This document shows, piece after piece, positions 22,918-32,032 of a DNA stretch of 64,000 nucleotides. This stretch comes from Mariniphaga sp964559175. Its GTDB lineage: Bacteria > Bacteroidota > Bacteroidia > Bacteroidales > Prolixibacteraceae. The notes beneath the pieces are model-generated. The model had not been told where the DNA came from. It ran no database searches and saw only the letters and a program-made list of their open reading frames with translations. How positions within the stretch are numbered: position 1 is the stretch's first letter; each line of letters starts with the position of its first letter. A program made the translations under genes and the position numbers. The stretch spans positions 33,978-97,977 of the forward strand of contig CAZLGT010000010.1 of the NCBI GenBank assembly GCA_964559175.1, read 5' to 3'.

Positions 22918-25836
22918 ATGCTAACTGCTTTTAACCGGCTGAAGGCCCAACTGGAGGGCGATTTGTTTACCGACAATGTACAGCGGGTGTTGTATTCAAC
23001 CGATGCCTCGCAATACAAAGAATTGCCGCTGGCGGTAACCCGTCCGAAAAACAAGGAAGATATTCAGAAAATTATAGCTTTTGCGCGCGAAAACGGCACA
23101 TCGGTTATTCCGCGCGGAGGCGGTACATCGCTGGCAGGACAGGTGGTGGGGCCCGGCATTGTGGTTGACATGTCGAAATACATGAATAAAATGCTGGAGC
23201 TGAATGTGGATGAACGCTTTGTGATTGTGGAGCCCGGCGTTGTGCTGACAGAGCTGAACATGGCGCTGGCACAACATGGTTTGCAGTTTGGCCCAGAAAC
23301 CTCTACTGCTAACCGTTGCGTTATTGGCGGAATGTTGGGCAACAACTCCTGCGGGTTACATTCACTCATTTACGGCAGTGTGCGCGAACATGTGCTTGAA
23401 GTGGATGCCATACTTGCCGATGGCTCCGAAACCACTTTTAAGCCGTTGACCAAACCAGAATTTAAGCAAAAACTAAACGGCAACCCCAATCAGCTTGAAA
23501 AGGCCATTTATCAGAATATTTTCGATATTCTTTCCAGCCCGGAAAACCAGAAGGAAATACGTGATAAATTCCCCGACCCGAAGCTTACCCGGCGCAACAT
23601 GGGGTATGCCATAGATGCATTGGTCGATTCGGAGATGTTCACCGAAGGTGGTGAATCGTTCAACTTCTGTAAACTGCTGGCCGGTTCGGAAGGCACCCTG
23701 GCTTTTTCGCACCGCATTAAACTGAACCTGATTCCGCTGCCGCCCAAATACAAAGGTCTGGTTTGCGCTCATTTTGAAACGCTGGAAGAATCGCTCGAAG
23801 GCAATCTGGTGTCGCTGAAACATCACCCCGGCGCCATCGAACTGATGGACGACACGGTAATGCAGGCGGCCAAACAAAATATTGAGCAGCGCAAAAACCG
23901 CTTTTTTGTAAAAGGTGATCCCGGCGCCCTATTAATGATTGAACTTGCCTGCGAAACCGAAGTGGAACTGAAGGCCAAAGCAGCGGCTTTGGAAGCCGAT
24001 TTGCGCGCAGCCGGACTGGGCTATCACTATCCGTTAGTTACCGGGGCCGATAACATCAAACGGGTTTGGGCGTTGCGCACGGCCGGTCTCGGGCTGCTGG
24101 CCAACATCCCCGGCGACCGTAAGGGTGTTCCCGGAATTGAAGACACAGCCGTTGCTCCGGAGTATCTGCCCGGTTACATTGCCGACTTCAAAAAAGTATT
24201 GAAAAAACTGGGGCTCACCAGCGTGTTTTATGCCCACATTGCTACCGGCGAAATTCATTTCAGGCCACTCATCAATTTTAAAGACCCTAACGATGTCCAG
24301 CTTTTCGATACGCTGATGAATGAAGTGGCCGCTCTGGTGAAAAAATACCGGGGCTCCATGAGCGGAGAACACGGCGACGGCAGGGTGCGCGGGAAATTTA
24401 TTCCTTTCATGTTGGGCGAACACAACTATCAGTTGCTTAAAAGTCTGAAAAAAGCCTGGGACCCGGAGAATATTCTGAACCCGGGGAAAATTGTGGACAC
24501 ACCACCCATCACCGAAAGCCTTCGTGTGATTCCGGGGAAACCTACTCCTGAATACAGCACGGTTTTCGATTTTTCGAGATACAATGGTTTTTTCCGAAGC
24601 ATTGAAAAGTGCAATGGCTCGGGAGACTGCCGCAAAAGCGAGGTGATAGGAGGAACCATGTGTCCTACCTTTATGGCTACCCGCGACGAGGACAAAACCA
24701 CCCGCGGACGCGCCAACATCTTGCGGGAATTCCTCTACACCAGCGAAAAGGAAAACCCGTTCGACCACCGGGAGATTTACGATATTCTCGACCTGTGCAT
24801 TTCGTGCAAAGCCTGTAAGGCCGAATGTCCTTCCAACGTGGATATGGCCAAACTGAAGGCTGAATTTCTGCAACACTATTACGATATTCACGGCATTCCG
24901 CTCCGTTCGCGGCTGGTGGCCTGGTTGCCCAGACTCAACAAACTGGGTATGCTCCTGCGTCCGGGTACCAATTTTGTAATGAAAACAACGATATTCAAAA
25001 AATTTCTTGGCATTGAAACCCGACGCAATTTGCCCACTCTGTCGAAAATTACCCTGAGCCGACGCACCGCGCAGGGTATTCCAATGCCTGACAAAGAGCC
25101 CAAAGGAAAGGTTTATCTTTTTAACGACGAGTTTACCAACTTCAACGAAAGCGATATTGGTATTAAGGCCATTTTGCTGCTGACAAAACTGGGTTACGAG
25201 GTGAAAATACCGGTGCACAGAGAAAGCGGGCGAACATTTCTTTCCAAAGGTCTGGTGCGCACTTCAAAAAAGATTGCTGTCGAAAATGTAAACCTCTTGA
25301 AAGATATTGTTTCGGACGAAACACCATTGGTAGGAATCGAACCGTCGGCTATTCTCGCTTTCCGCGATGAATACCCGGAACTGGTGGATAAGGATTTGCA
25401 GCCGGCAGCTGAAAAACTGGGACAAAATGCTTTGCTGTTCGAGGAATTCATAGCAGTTGAAATTGATAAAGGCAATATAAATTCAGATTTGTTTACCAGG
25501 CAGAAAAAGGAGATTTTGCTGCACGGGCACTGCCAGCAAAAAGCGGTGGCAAGCACCGAACCCACAAAAAAAATGCTGTCGCTGCCGGTGAATTATTCGG
25601 TGAAAGAAATTCCCTCGGGCTGCTGTGGTATGGCTGGTGCTTTCGGTTACGAAAAGGAACACTACGACCTCTCCATGAAAATTGGTGAAATGGTACTTTT
25701 CCCGGCTGTTCGCCAGGCAGAAGAAAAAGTAATTATTTCGGCTCCTGGAACTTCGTGCCGCCACCAGATTAAAGATGGCACCGGCAAATCGGCCAAACAC
25801 CCACTGGAAATTTTATACGAAGCCCTGGCACCCTGA
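22918..25836 (+). CDS. FAD-binding and Fe-S oxidoreductase (D-lactate-dehydrogenase/GlcD-GlcF fusion type)
   Basis: 972 residues from the ATG at 22918; a TTG three codons earlier is less likely. The N-terminal FAD domain of the vanillyl-alcohol-oxidase fold shows PRGGGTSLAGQVVG and GMLGNNSCGLHSL (60-145). The FAD-linked oxidase C-terminal domain follows (to about 525, SGEHGDGRVRGKF). An Fe-S part has CISCKACKAECPSNVD (about 625), and a CCG-type domain near the C terminus has HGHCQQKA and GCCGMAGAFGYE. This layout oxidises 2-hydroxyacids such as D-lactate or D-2-hydroxyglutarate and feeds electrons to the quinone pool or an electron-transfer flavoprotein. The substrate is not decided by sequence. 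Confidence 0.92.
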   Translation: MLTAFNRLKAQLEGDLFTDNVQRVLYSTDASQYKELPLAVTRPKNKEDIQKIIAFARENGTSVIPRGGGTSLAGQVVGPGIVVDMSKYMNKMLELNVDERFVIVEPGVVLTELNMALAQHGLQFGPETSTANRCVIGGMLGNNSCGLHSLIYGSVREHVLEVDAILADGSETTFKPLTKPEFKQKLNGNPNQLEKAIYQNIFDILSSPENQKEIRDKFPDPKLTRRNMGYAIDALVDSEMFTEGGESFNFCKLLAGSEGTLAFSHRIKLNLIPLPPKYKGLVCAHFETLEESLEGNLVSLKHHPGAIELMDDTVMQAAKQNIEQRKNRFFVKGDPGALLMIELACETEVELKAKAAALEADLRAAGLGYHYPLVTGADNIKRVWALRTAGLGLLANIPGDRKGVPGIEDTAVAPEYLPGYIADFKKVLKKLGLTSVFYAHIATGEIHFRPLINFKDPNDVQLFDTLMNEVAALVKKYRGSMSGEHGDGRVRGKFIPFMLGEHNYQLLKSLKKAWDPENILNPGKIVDTPPITESLRVIPGKPTPEYSTVFDFSRYNGFFRSIEKCNGSGDCRKSEVIGGTMCPTFMATRDEDKTTRGRANILREFLYTSEKENPFDHREIYDILDLCISCKACKAECPSNVDMAKLKAEFLQHYYDIHGIPLRSRLVAWLPRLNKLGMLLRPGTNFVMKTTIFKKFLGIETRRNLPTLSKITLSRRTAQGIPMPDKEPKGKVYLFNDEFTNFNESDIGIKAILLLTKLGYEVKIPVHRESGRTFLSKGLVRTSKKIAVENVNLLKDIVSDETPLVGIEPSAILAFRDEYPELVDKDLQPAAEKLGQNALLFEEFIAVEIDKGNINSDLFTRQKKEILLHGHCQQKAVASTEPTKKMLSLPVNYSVKEIPSGCCGMAGAFGYEKEHYDLSMKIGEMVLFPAVRQAEEKVIISAPGTSCRHQIKDGTGKSAKHPLEILYEALAP

Positions 25837-25845
25837 CCTGGTTTT

Positions 25846-27801
25846 TTAAACGGTTACAAACTGCGCAATATTCCGGTTAACCTCAATGCGGTTTATGAGC
25901 GACCGGATGATTTTTCTGTAAAGTTCGTCCTTCAGCACCAGGTCTTCAACACCTGCATCGATGTTGGGGTTGTCATTTATCTCTACAACGTAAACCTCGT
26001 TGTCAATCATTTTCAAATCGACGCCGTAAAGTCCGTCGCCGATAAGCGATGCCGCCTTAACGGCCGTTTTTACCACCTGTTCGGGTACTTCGTTAATGGG
26101 AACAGTTTCCGAATTGCCCCCTTTGTCTTTGCTTTTGCTGTTCCAATCGTAAATTTGCCAGTGGTTTTTTGCCATAAAGTACTTGCAGGCAAAAAGCGGC
26201 GCCTGGTCGAGCACTCCAATTCGCCAGTCGTATTCCGAAGGTTTGAATTCCTGCACAATAACCAGGTCCGACAATTCAAAGAGTTTTTTCAGCGATGTGT
26301 CCAGCTCATCGGGGGTATTTACTTTTTCAACTCCCAGCGAAAAAGCACTGTCGGGTTGTTTCAGTACCAGTGGAAATGTGAGGTGGGCGGTTTGCAGTTT
26401 ACGATAGGTTGTTTTCGACAAAACCACCGTAGCCAGCGTTTTTATTTTATTTTGTTTCAGCCGTTCGTTCTGAAAAATTTTGTTGGAGCACCGCAGGATA
26501 GACCACGGGTCGTCAATCACCACCAACCCCTCGGCATAAGCAGCCCTTGAGAAATGGTAGGTGTAATTGTTTACACTGGTGGTTTCACGTATAAAGAGTG
26601 CATCGAACTCTGAAAGCTGACTGAAATCCTCTTTGGTGATGAATTCGGTGTAAAACCCTTCCTTTTCTGCTATTTTTTTGAAGTTGCGCAAAGCTGCAGG
26701 GCACGAGGGCGGATTTTTCTCTTTGGGATTAACCAAAATGGCCAAATCGTACTTGTAATTTTTGAACCGGGGGCGGCTGAAACGCTTCTTCGAGAAGTAG
26801 TCGCGTGCAAATTCCTGCACTTTTTCCAGATGTTCCGGATTCACTTTTTTAAAGCTGAGCGGAGTTACTTTCTGAATCAGCCATTTTTCGGTTTTTACAA
26901 AATCAATTTGCAGCATGGGCGCTTCAAACGTATGGTAAAGTTTTTGCGCCAGTTGCCGAAATGCGGAATTTACCGATTTTCCGAAATACACAAAAATGCT
27001 GATTTTATTTCCTTCAATCGTTTTGAATGTTTTTTGAATATCCTCGTCGATGTAACCCGAGAGCGAACGAATGAGCGACTGGCTGCTGAAATCGCGCAGG
27101 GTAGTCACATTGGGAATTACACGATGGTCGCGCGCAGAGGCCAGCAATGAAACATAATACCCCATTTTCTGGTACTGGTATGAATTGCTCAGATTGAAAA
27201 TCCGAACATTTTTCAGTGACTGAAATTCCTCGCCGGTAATGTAATCAGCCGATGATACCACCTTCACTCCCTCAATTTCCAGATTCCAGTATTTGGGGTT
27301 TCTGACAACGATGATGTTCGAGATGCTTTGTTTATCGCTGTTCTCGTCCAGTGTCAAAACCATACGCAAGCCGTGCATGCCTTTCATGTAATAGTCGTTC
27401 AACACTTCCACTTCTTTAAACCCAAAAGTTTTATAAAGCTGAACAAGTTTTTTGTCCGATTTCATGACTTCGAGCGAAACCCGGTTCATTTTTTTTATTC
27501 GTGCAAGGGAAATGGAATGTCCGAGCAGTAGTTTGCCAATGCCTTTGCCTTGATATTCAGGCAAAACAGCCAACGAAAACATGCGCAACGTTTTGGCATG
27601 AAGGTAGAGGGTGGCTGACCCAACCGGAGTTTTTCCTTTTTCATCTTCAATTTCAGCAACAATTACCTGCTGCAATGGGCTGGTTATGCTGTACCGGATT
27701 GACCGGCGGGTGCTTTGCTGAAATGCAGGAAAACAATTTTTTTCAAGGTTGTCGAGAAAGTCTAAGTCGCTGGCTTCAGATGCTCTTATAATTGTCTTCA
27801 T
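25846..27801 (-). CDS. GNAT acetyltransferase fused to RimK-like ATP-grasp ligase
   Basis: 651 residues in three parts. A GNAT domain (1-150) has the acetyl-CoA loop YQGKGIGKLLL (83-93). A middle domain (about 170-420) resembles the N-terminal domain of RimK-like ligases. A C-terminal ATP-grasp (about 430-640) has LVLKQPDSAFSLGV, the VQEFKPSEYDWRIGV strand and the metal-binding end LYGVDLKMIDNEVYVVEIND. ATP-grasp ligases join an amine to a carboxylate; the GNAT part would acetylate an amine. Together they suggest synthesis of a modified peptide or amino-acid conjugate. The product is unknown. It is the last gene of a four-gene minus-strand run. Confidence 0.85.
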   Translation of the reverse strand: MKTIIRASEASDLDFLDNLEKNCFPAFQQSTRRSIRYSITSPLQQVIVAEIEDEKGKTPVGSATLYLHAKTLRMFSLAVLPEYQGKGIGKLLLGHSISLARIKKMNRVSLEVMKSDKKLVQLYKTFGFKEVEVLNDYYMKGMHGLRMVLTLDENSDKQSISNIIVVRNPKYWNLEIEGVKVVSSADYITGEEFQSLKNVRIFNLSNSYQYQKMGYYVSLLASARDHRVIPNVTTLRDFSSQSLIRSLSGYIDEDIQKTFKTIEGNKISIFVYFGKSVNSAFRQLAQKLYHTFEAPMLQIDFVKTEKWLIQKVTPLSFKKVNPEHLEKVQEFARDYFSKKRFSRPRFKNYKYDLAILVNPKEKNPPSCPAALRNFKKIAEKEGFYTEFITKEDFSQLSEFDALFIRETTSVNNYTYHFSRAAYAEGLVVIDDPWSILRCSNKIFQNERLKQNKIKTLATVVLSKTTYRKLQTAHLTFPLVLKQPDSAFSLGVEKVNTPDELDTSLKKLFELSDLVIVQEFKPSEYDWRIGVLDQAPLFACKYFMAKNHWQIYDWNSKSKDKGGNSETVPINEVPEQVVKTAVKAASLIGDGLYGVDLKMIDNEVYVVEINDNPNIDAGVEDLVLKDELYRKIIRSLINRIEVNRNIAQFVTV

Positions 27802-27816
27802 TTTTTACATAATGTA

Positions 27817-28971
27817 TTAAATTCCTGTTTCTTTTCGTCTGATTTTTACACGCATGGTCCCTCTTACGGGTTTTTCCGAAACAAGAATGAGGTATCCGCC
27901 TCCACCGGCGCCAGCCAGTTTCCAGGCCAGTGCTTCGGGTTTATAGCTTTCAATCACTTTTTCGATGTCGGAATTGATCATAGCCGGGAAAAGCGTAGTT
28001 TGCGCTCTGAATGAATCCAGAAAAGCACTGGCAAAGGCATGCAAATCTTTTTTCAGAATGGCGTGCCAGGCCTGTTCGGCTGCTGCTGCCAGTTTTTGCA
28101 CATTTGGGGTGGTTATGTTGGTATTTCCCAGCAGGTCGAGGTTGTTTGGTCGCGGCCATAGCAGAACCATACTAATGTGTTCTTCGAGCCAGTCGAGGAT
28201 GTCATCGTCGTGTACAGACTCAATATTTAAAGGCCAGTAGGCATTGTCGTAATAGTGTCTTACCAGCCCCGGCATGCATATACCTATGGCATCCTGTGCG
28301 CCGGAGATTATACCTGAGCCGGGCTCGTTCTCGAATTTGAACAGCATTTCGGCCAGTTTTTCGGGTTTACCCAGCGGCAGGGTATGGGGCCAGATTTTTT
28401 TTGCAGCGTTGCGGGTAGAGGTGCTCATGCCGCAGCGTTCGTTGTATTCCACAGTGGGCTCCAGTGAAAGGGTAATGGCCCAGCCGGGGTGGTATTTCGA
28501 TACATAAGGCTGGTCAATCCAGGTGCCTGCCAGGTCGATGCGGTAGGGCAGGGCACAAATTCCCGACGAACGAATTGCGGTGGTTGACCGGGGAGGAAGT
28601 CCGGCATCCGGAATGCGTTCCAAAACTTTCAGCTCGATGCCCAGCTGGTCGCATAACATTTTTTTTGACGGTGAATATCCGTCCTCATTCACAACAAAAA
28701 TATCGGGTTTCAGGCGGTACAGTTCCTGTTCAAAGTCCATCATGCCCCGGCCCCGGTTAATAAAGGCCTCATTTACATATCTCACAGCTTTCACCATGTA
28801 CAGGCGCTCCTGCTCACTGTTAACCGTGGGCCTGCCTTTCAGTTCTTCTATGGTTTTGTCGGACCCAATGCCTACATGAAGGTCGCCAAATTGCGAAGCT
28901 TCTTTAAAAAAAGCAACATGTCCGCTGTGCAGCAAATCGTAACATCCCGATACAAATACACGTTTATTCAT
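27817..28971 (-). CDS. Cytidylyltransferase-like domain fused to GHMP-kinase-like domain
   Basis: 384 residues. The N-terminal nucleotidyltransferase (1-150) has SGCYDLLHSGH with the HxGH motif at 15-18 and the second motif PPRSTTAIRSS near 150. The C-terminal part begins with LPYRIDLAGTWIDQPYVS, contains SGAQDAIGI near 245 and ends with LAGAGGGGYLILV; these match GHMP sugar kinases such as heptose-7-phosphate kinase. A kinase plus nucleotidyltransferase would make an NDP-sugar from a free sugar, as Fkp does for fucose, but the domain types and order differ from Fkp. Lying in a run with ugd and a Wzi-like gene, it fits surface polysaccharide precursor supply. The sugar is unknown. Confidence 0.85.
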   Translation of the reverse strand: MNKRVFVSGCYDLLHSGHVAFFKEASQFGDLHVGIGSDKTIEELKGRPTVNSEQERLYMVKAVRYVNEAFINRGRGMMDFEQELYRLKPDIFVVNEDGYSPSKKMLCDQLGIELKVLERIPDAGLPPRSTTAIRSSGICALPYRIDLAGTWIDQPYVSKYHPGWAITLSLEPTVEYNERCGMSTSTRNAAKKIWPHTLPLGKPEKLAEMLFKFENEPGSGIISGAQDAIGICMPGLVRHYYDNAYWPLNIESVHDDDILDWLEEHISMVLLWPRPNNLDLLGNTNITTPNVQKLAAAAEQAWHAILKKDLHAFASAFLDSFRAQTTLFPAMINSDIEKVIESYKPEALAWKLAGAGGGGYLILVSEKPVRGTMRVKIRRKETGI

Positions 28972-29004
28972 CTGTTTGATAATTTTTATATTTTAATGCT
29001 TGAT

Positions 29005-30387
29005 TTACAGGTTTTTGGCAATGGTAAACCGTACGCCTCCATTTCGGTAAAGGTCACTGCCTGCATCGGCTGCCACCGTCAGTCCAAAATCGAAAATAAA
29101 TCCAGGGTTTGTGTACCAGATTTCCAGAAGTCCCGACACCTGCTTTTGTGAAGGTTCATAAGGAGTAAAGAACAATCCGAAATGATGGATGTAGGTGAGA
29201 AACCCCTTCCATGATATGTGCCCGGGCAGGTTTCCTTTTGCCCCGAGGTGGTGTGCGTAAAACCGGTTTGACTGAAGTCTCCCGGCTATGCCGTTGCTCA
29301 TGCTTACCGGGTAAAAAAGCGGCGAGCTCATAACCCGCTGATGATAGGTAAAACCACTCCGGTAAACCCCATGGTTAAAATAACTGTCGGGTTCCTGATT
29401 GTCTCTTTCACTCCGTATGCTTTGCTGTCGGGTATCTGTGAACTCGTAAACCAGCTCTGAAACCGGCTGGTCTTTATCCGTAAAACTGAAATGCAATCCC
29501 AGCAGGTTGTCGGGCCAGTTGCGCCAGTTTACTCCCGACAAGTCCTCGAAAGGGTGGCTCAGATAAAAAGTAATTTCCGATTGCGTAAAAGTTTTGGTTA
29601 CCTCCAGCTGGTATGTTCCAAGCTGGTTTCCTGCAACATTCAACTGGTCGGTAGTTGGAAATTCGTCGTCGCCCGACCTGCCAAAAACATACCGGAGGTA
29701 TGCAGAAAAATCGTCGGGCATTTTTCCGATGCGTTCATTGGGCGATGTGCCGCCCCACATCACATAATGTTCGAATCCTGCTTTAATCTGCCAGGTTGGT
29801 GCAGGTGATGCTTTCAGGTAGAGCGATTTATGATGCAGGTGAACACCATCCACGTAGCGGTCGTCATTCAGAAGCCCTTCGTCATATTCCGCCTTGAACA
29901 GGAGGAAGTTTTGAAGGAAAGGAACCGGCTTGTAATCCCGTGTTGAGAATCTTATCATTGGGTAGGGGCGCGCATTCCGGTTACGGGCCAGGTTTCCGTT
30001 GGTGGTGGAAAGCCCGCCATGCTTTTCCGGGTCATGAAACAGTCCACCCTTCAGTTCCCACCCTCTGAATGAAAGCCCTGCAAACGCCTTATTCACATGA
30101 TAATGGTTTTCCTCTCCCAGCGAAGCTACCAGGTTTCCTCCCCAGGTGAATGAAAAAGCAGAGGTGGTTTCCAGCGGGTAAGCCTGGCCGGCAAAAACAT
30201 CCGAAATGTTGTAAAATGCGCCGGTAGCCGGTACTTTCCCGTCGCGGTTGGCTGTCATCCAAAATGGCATTACACTGTCGGTAGCTGCAAGGGTTGAATT
30301 TTCCAGTATTATTTTTACCGGTTGCTGGCTGTGAGCCACTGCCACCATCAACAGAAGTAGGGCTGAGATAAAAAATCTTTGCTTCAT
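29005..30387 (-). CDS. Capsule-assembly Wzi-like outer membrane protein
   Basis: 460 residues from the ATG at 30387; the signal peptide (MKQRFFISALLLLMVAVAHSQ) starts there, while an earlier in-frame codon at 30414 lies inside the ugd gene. Sequence such as PFWMTANRDGKVPATGA and VSASLGEE-like strands, and an aromatic-rich barrel throughout, match the Wzi-family capsule assembly proteins of Bacteroidota. Wzi proteins bind polysaccharide at the cell surface. It begins 10 bases after the ugd stop codon, so co-transcription is likely, and UDP-glucuronate from Ugd is a common capsule precursor. Confidence 0.8.
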   Translation of the reverse strand: MKQRFFISALLLLMVAVAHSQQPVKIILENSTLAATDSVMPFWMTANRDGKVPATGAFYNISDVFAGQAYPLETTSAFSFTWGGNLVASLGEENHYHVNKAFAGLSFRGWELKGGLFHDPEKHGGLSTTNGNLARNRNARPYPMIRFSTRDYKPVPFLQNFLLFKAEYDEGLLNDDRYVDGVHLHHKSLYLKASPAPTWQIKAGFEHYVMWGGTSPNERIGKMPDDFSAYLRYVFGRSGDDEFPTTDQLNVAGNQLGTYQLEVTKTFTQSEITFYLSHPFEDLSGVNWRNWPDNLLGLHFSFTDKDQPVSELVYEFTDTRQQSIRSERDNQEPDSYFNHGVYRSGFTYHQRVMSSPLFYPVSMSNGIAGRLQSNRFYAHHLGAKGNLPGHISWKGFLTYIHHFGLFFTPYEPSQKQVSGLLEIWYTNPGFIFDFGLTVAADAGSDLYRNGGVRFTIAKNL

Positions 30388-30397
30388 ATTCTGGTTT

Positions 30398-31837
30398 TTA
30401 CCGGCCTTTACCAATGCTGGTCACCTCGAATCCAATATTGTTGAGGGTGTTTGCCGGAAGGATGTTTCGTCCGTCGAATACAAACGCCGGTTTATACATA
30501 TTGTTGTAAATCTGCTGCCAGTCATACATTTTGAATTCATCCCATTCCGTAAGTAATGCAATGGCATGTGCATTTTGAGCTGCTTCATAAGGCGAAGTAT
30601 GTACCTTAACCAACTGCCTTATTTCAGAATTGCTGAGCGGATCGGCGGGTGTTTCGTCGCGGCGGTGCTGCTGCAGATATTCCAGGTCGGAATAGATACG
30701 GTCAGCTTTTACCTGAGGATCGTACACATGAATTTCTGCCCTGTCGTGCAGCAATTCGTCGGCTACATAAATGGCCGCACTTTCGCGGGTGTCGTTGGTA
30801 TCTTTTTTAAAGGCCCAGCCAAAAAAGGTAATTTTTTTACCGGAAACCGTGTTAAATAACGAGTCGATAATTTGTTTGGCAAAGCGGTGTTTCTGGTAAT
30901 CGTTCAGTTTTACCACCTGCTCCCAGTAATCGGCCACCTCGGGCAGGTTAAAATGCCTGCACAAATACACCAGGTTAAGAATATCCTTTTGAAAGCAGGA
31001 ACCGCCAAACCCGACGGATGCTTTCAGGAATTTAGGGCCTATGCGGTTGTCCATTCCAATGGCGTGCGCCACTTCGTCCACATCGGCGCCGGTTCGCTCA
31101 CACAAGGCCGAAATAGCATTAACGGAACTTACCCGTTGTGCCAGGAAAGCGTTGGCCGTGAGTTTCGACAATTCGCTGCTCCAGATACGGGTAGTGAGAA
31201 TTTGTTCGCGGGGAATCCAGTGGGCATAAATGTCGGCCAGTGCCTGCTCGGCCAGTTTACCTGCTTCGTCATCCTCACTTCCAATCAACACCCTGTCGGC
31301 ATGCAGCAAATCACTGATAGCTGTACCTTCGGCAAGAAACTCGGGATTGGAAAGCACCCGGAACAGGTGTGGCGTGTGGTAGGCTTCAAAAATTCGTTTT
31401 ATCGACTGTGCGGTTCGCACCGGCAGGGTCGATTTTTCTACAATAATTTTGTCGGAATTGGCGGTTTCTGCAATCTGGCGCGCACAAAGCTCCACATATT
31501 TCAGGTCGGCAGCCATTCCTTTTCCCACGCCGTATGTTTTGGTTGGGGTATTTACCGAAATAAAAATCATTTGCGCTTCTCGAATGGCGCCTTCAATATC
31601 GGTTGAAAAGAACAGGTTTCGGCCCCGTGCTTCGGCAACCACATCGGGCAAACCGGGTTCGTAAACGGGCAGGTTTTCCAGGTTTTCGTCGTTCCATTCA
31701 GCTATACGTTCGGGGTTAATGTCAACCACAGTTACTTTTATGTGCGGGCACTGCTGTGCAATTACGGCCATGGTTGGACCACCAACATATCCTGCGCCAA
31801 TGCAGGCAATTGAAGTTATTTTTTCAGAAAAGGGCAT
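30398..31837 (-). CDS. ugd: UDP-glucose 6-dehydrogenase
   Basis: Oxidises UDP-glucose to UDP-glucuronate with two NAD+. 479 residues, the length of the long form. The Rossmann start SIACIGAGYVGGPTMAVIA (9-27), the ISVNTPTKTYG segment, EKSTLPVRTA, the LSNPEFLAEGTAI motif and the catalytic-Cys loop VGFGGSCFQKD (about 275) are all present. The C-terminal domain carries FGWAFKKDTNDTRESAAI. It is the first gene of the probable polysaccharide operon ugd - wzi-like - cytidylyltransferase/GHMP - GNAT/ATP-grasp. The 195 bases upstream hold no gene I can support. Confidence 0.95.
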   Translation of the reverse strand: MPFSEKITSIACIGAGYVGGPTMAVIAQQCPHIKVTVVDINPERIAEWNDENLENLPVYEPGLPDVVAEARGRNLFFSTDIEGAIREAQMIFISVNTPTKTYGVGKGMAADLKYVELCARQIAETANSDKIIVEKSTLPVRTAQSIKRIFEAYHTPHLFRVLSNPEFLAEGTAISDLLHADRVLIGSEDDEAGKLAEQALADIYAHWIPREQILTTRIWSSELSKLTANAFLAQRVSSVNAISALCERTGADVDEVAHAIGMDNRIGPKFLKASVGFGGSCFQKDILNLVYLCRHFNLPEVADYWEQVVKLNDYQKHRFAKQIIDSLFNTVSGKKITFFGWAFKKDTNDTRESAAIYVADELLHDRAEIHVYDPQVKADRIYSDLEYLQQHRRDETPADPLSNSEIRQLVKVHTSPYEAAQNAHAIALLTEWDEFKMYDWQQIYNNMYKPAFVFDGRNILPANTLNNIGFEVTSIGKGR

Positions 31838-32032
31838 GGTAAAAAGGATTCAATTTTAAAAATATTTTATTTACGAAAGCAAAGATAGGAATGATTTTAA
31901 GCAGGACAATATCACAGGGGTTCTAAAGTCTGTTTTGAAAAGTTAAATCATTCTGTATTTTGCAACTCCTGGATGACAAAACACTAGCCACCATTGGAAA
32001 GGTAAATGAAGAACTGGGTTTGTAAACTTTCA

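Noticed and set aside
24034..25218. 394-codon minus-strand frame
   Set aside because: It lies wholly opposite the FAD/Fe-S dehydrogenase, which has clear motifs on the + strand; the antisense translation resembles no family.
30872..31606. 244-codon + strand frame opposite ugd
   Set aside because: An antisense shadow of a fully recognised UDP-glucose dehydrogenase.
31960..32025. Short + strand frame ending in GKVNEELGL and a stop, upstream of ugd
   Set aside because: It is closed by a TGA about 28 codons before, has no start codon and matches no gene I recognise; it could be a remnant but is too short to support.
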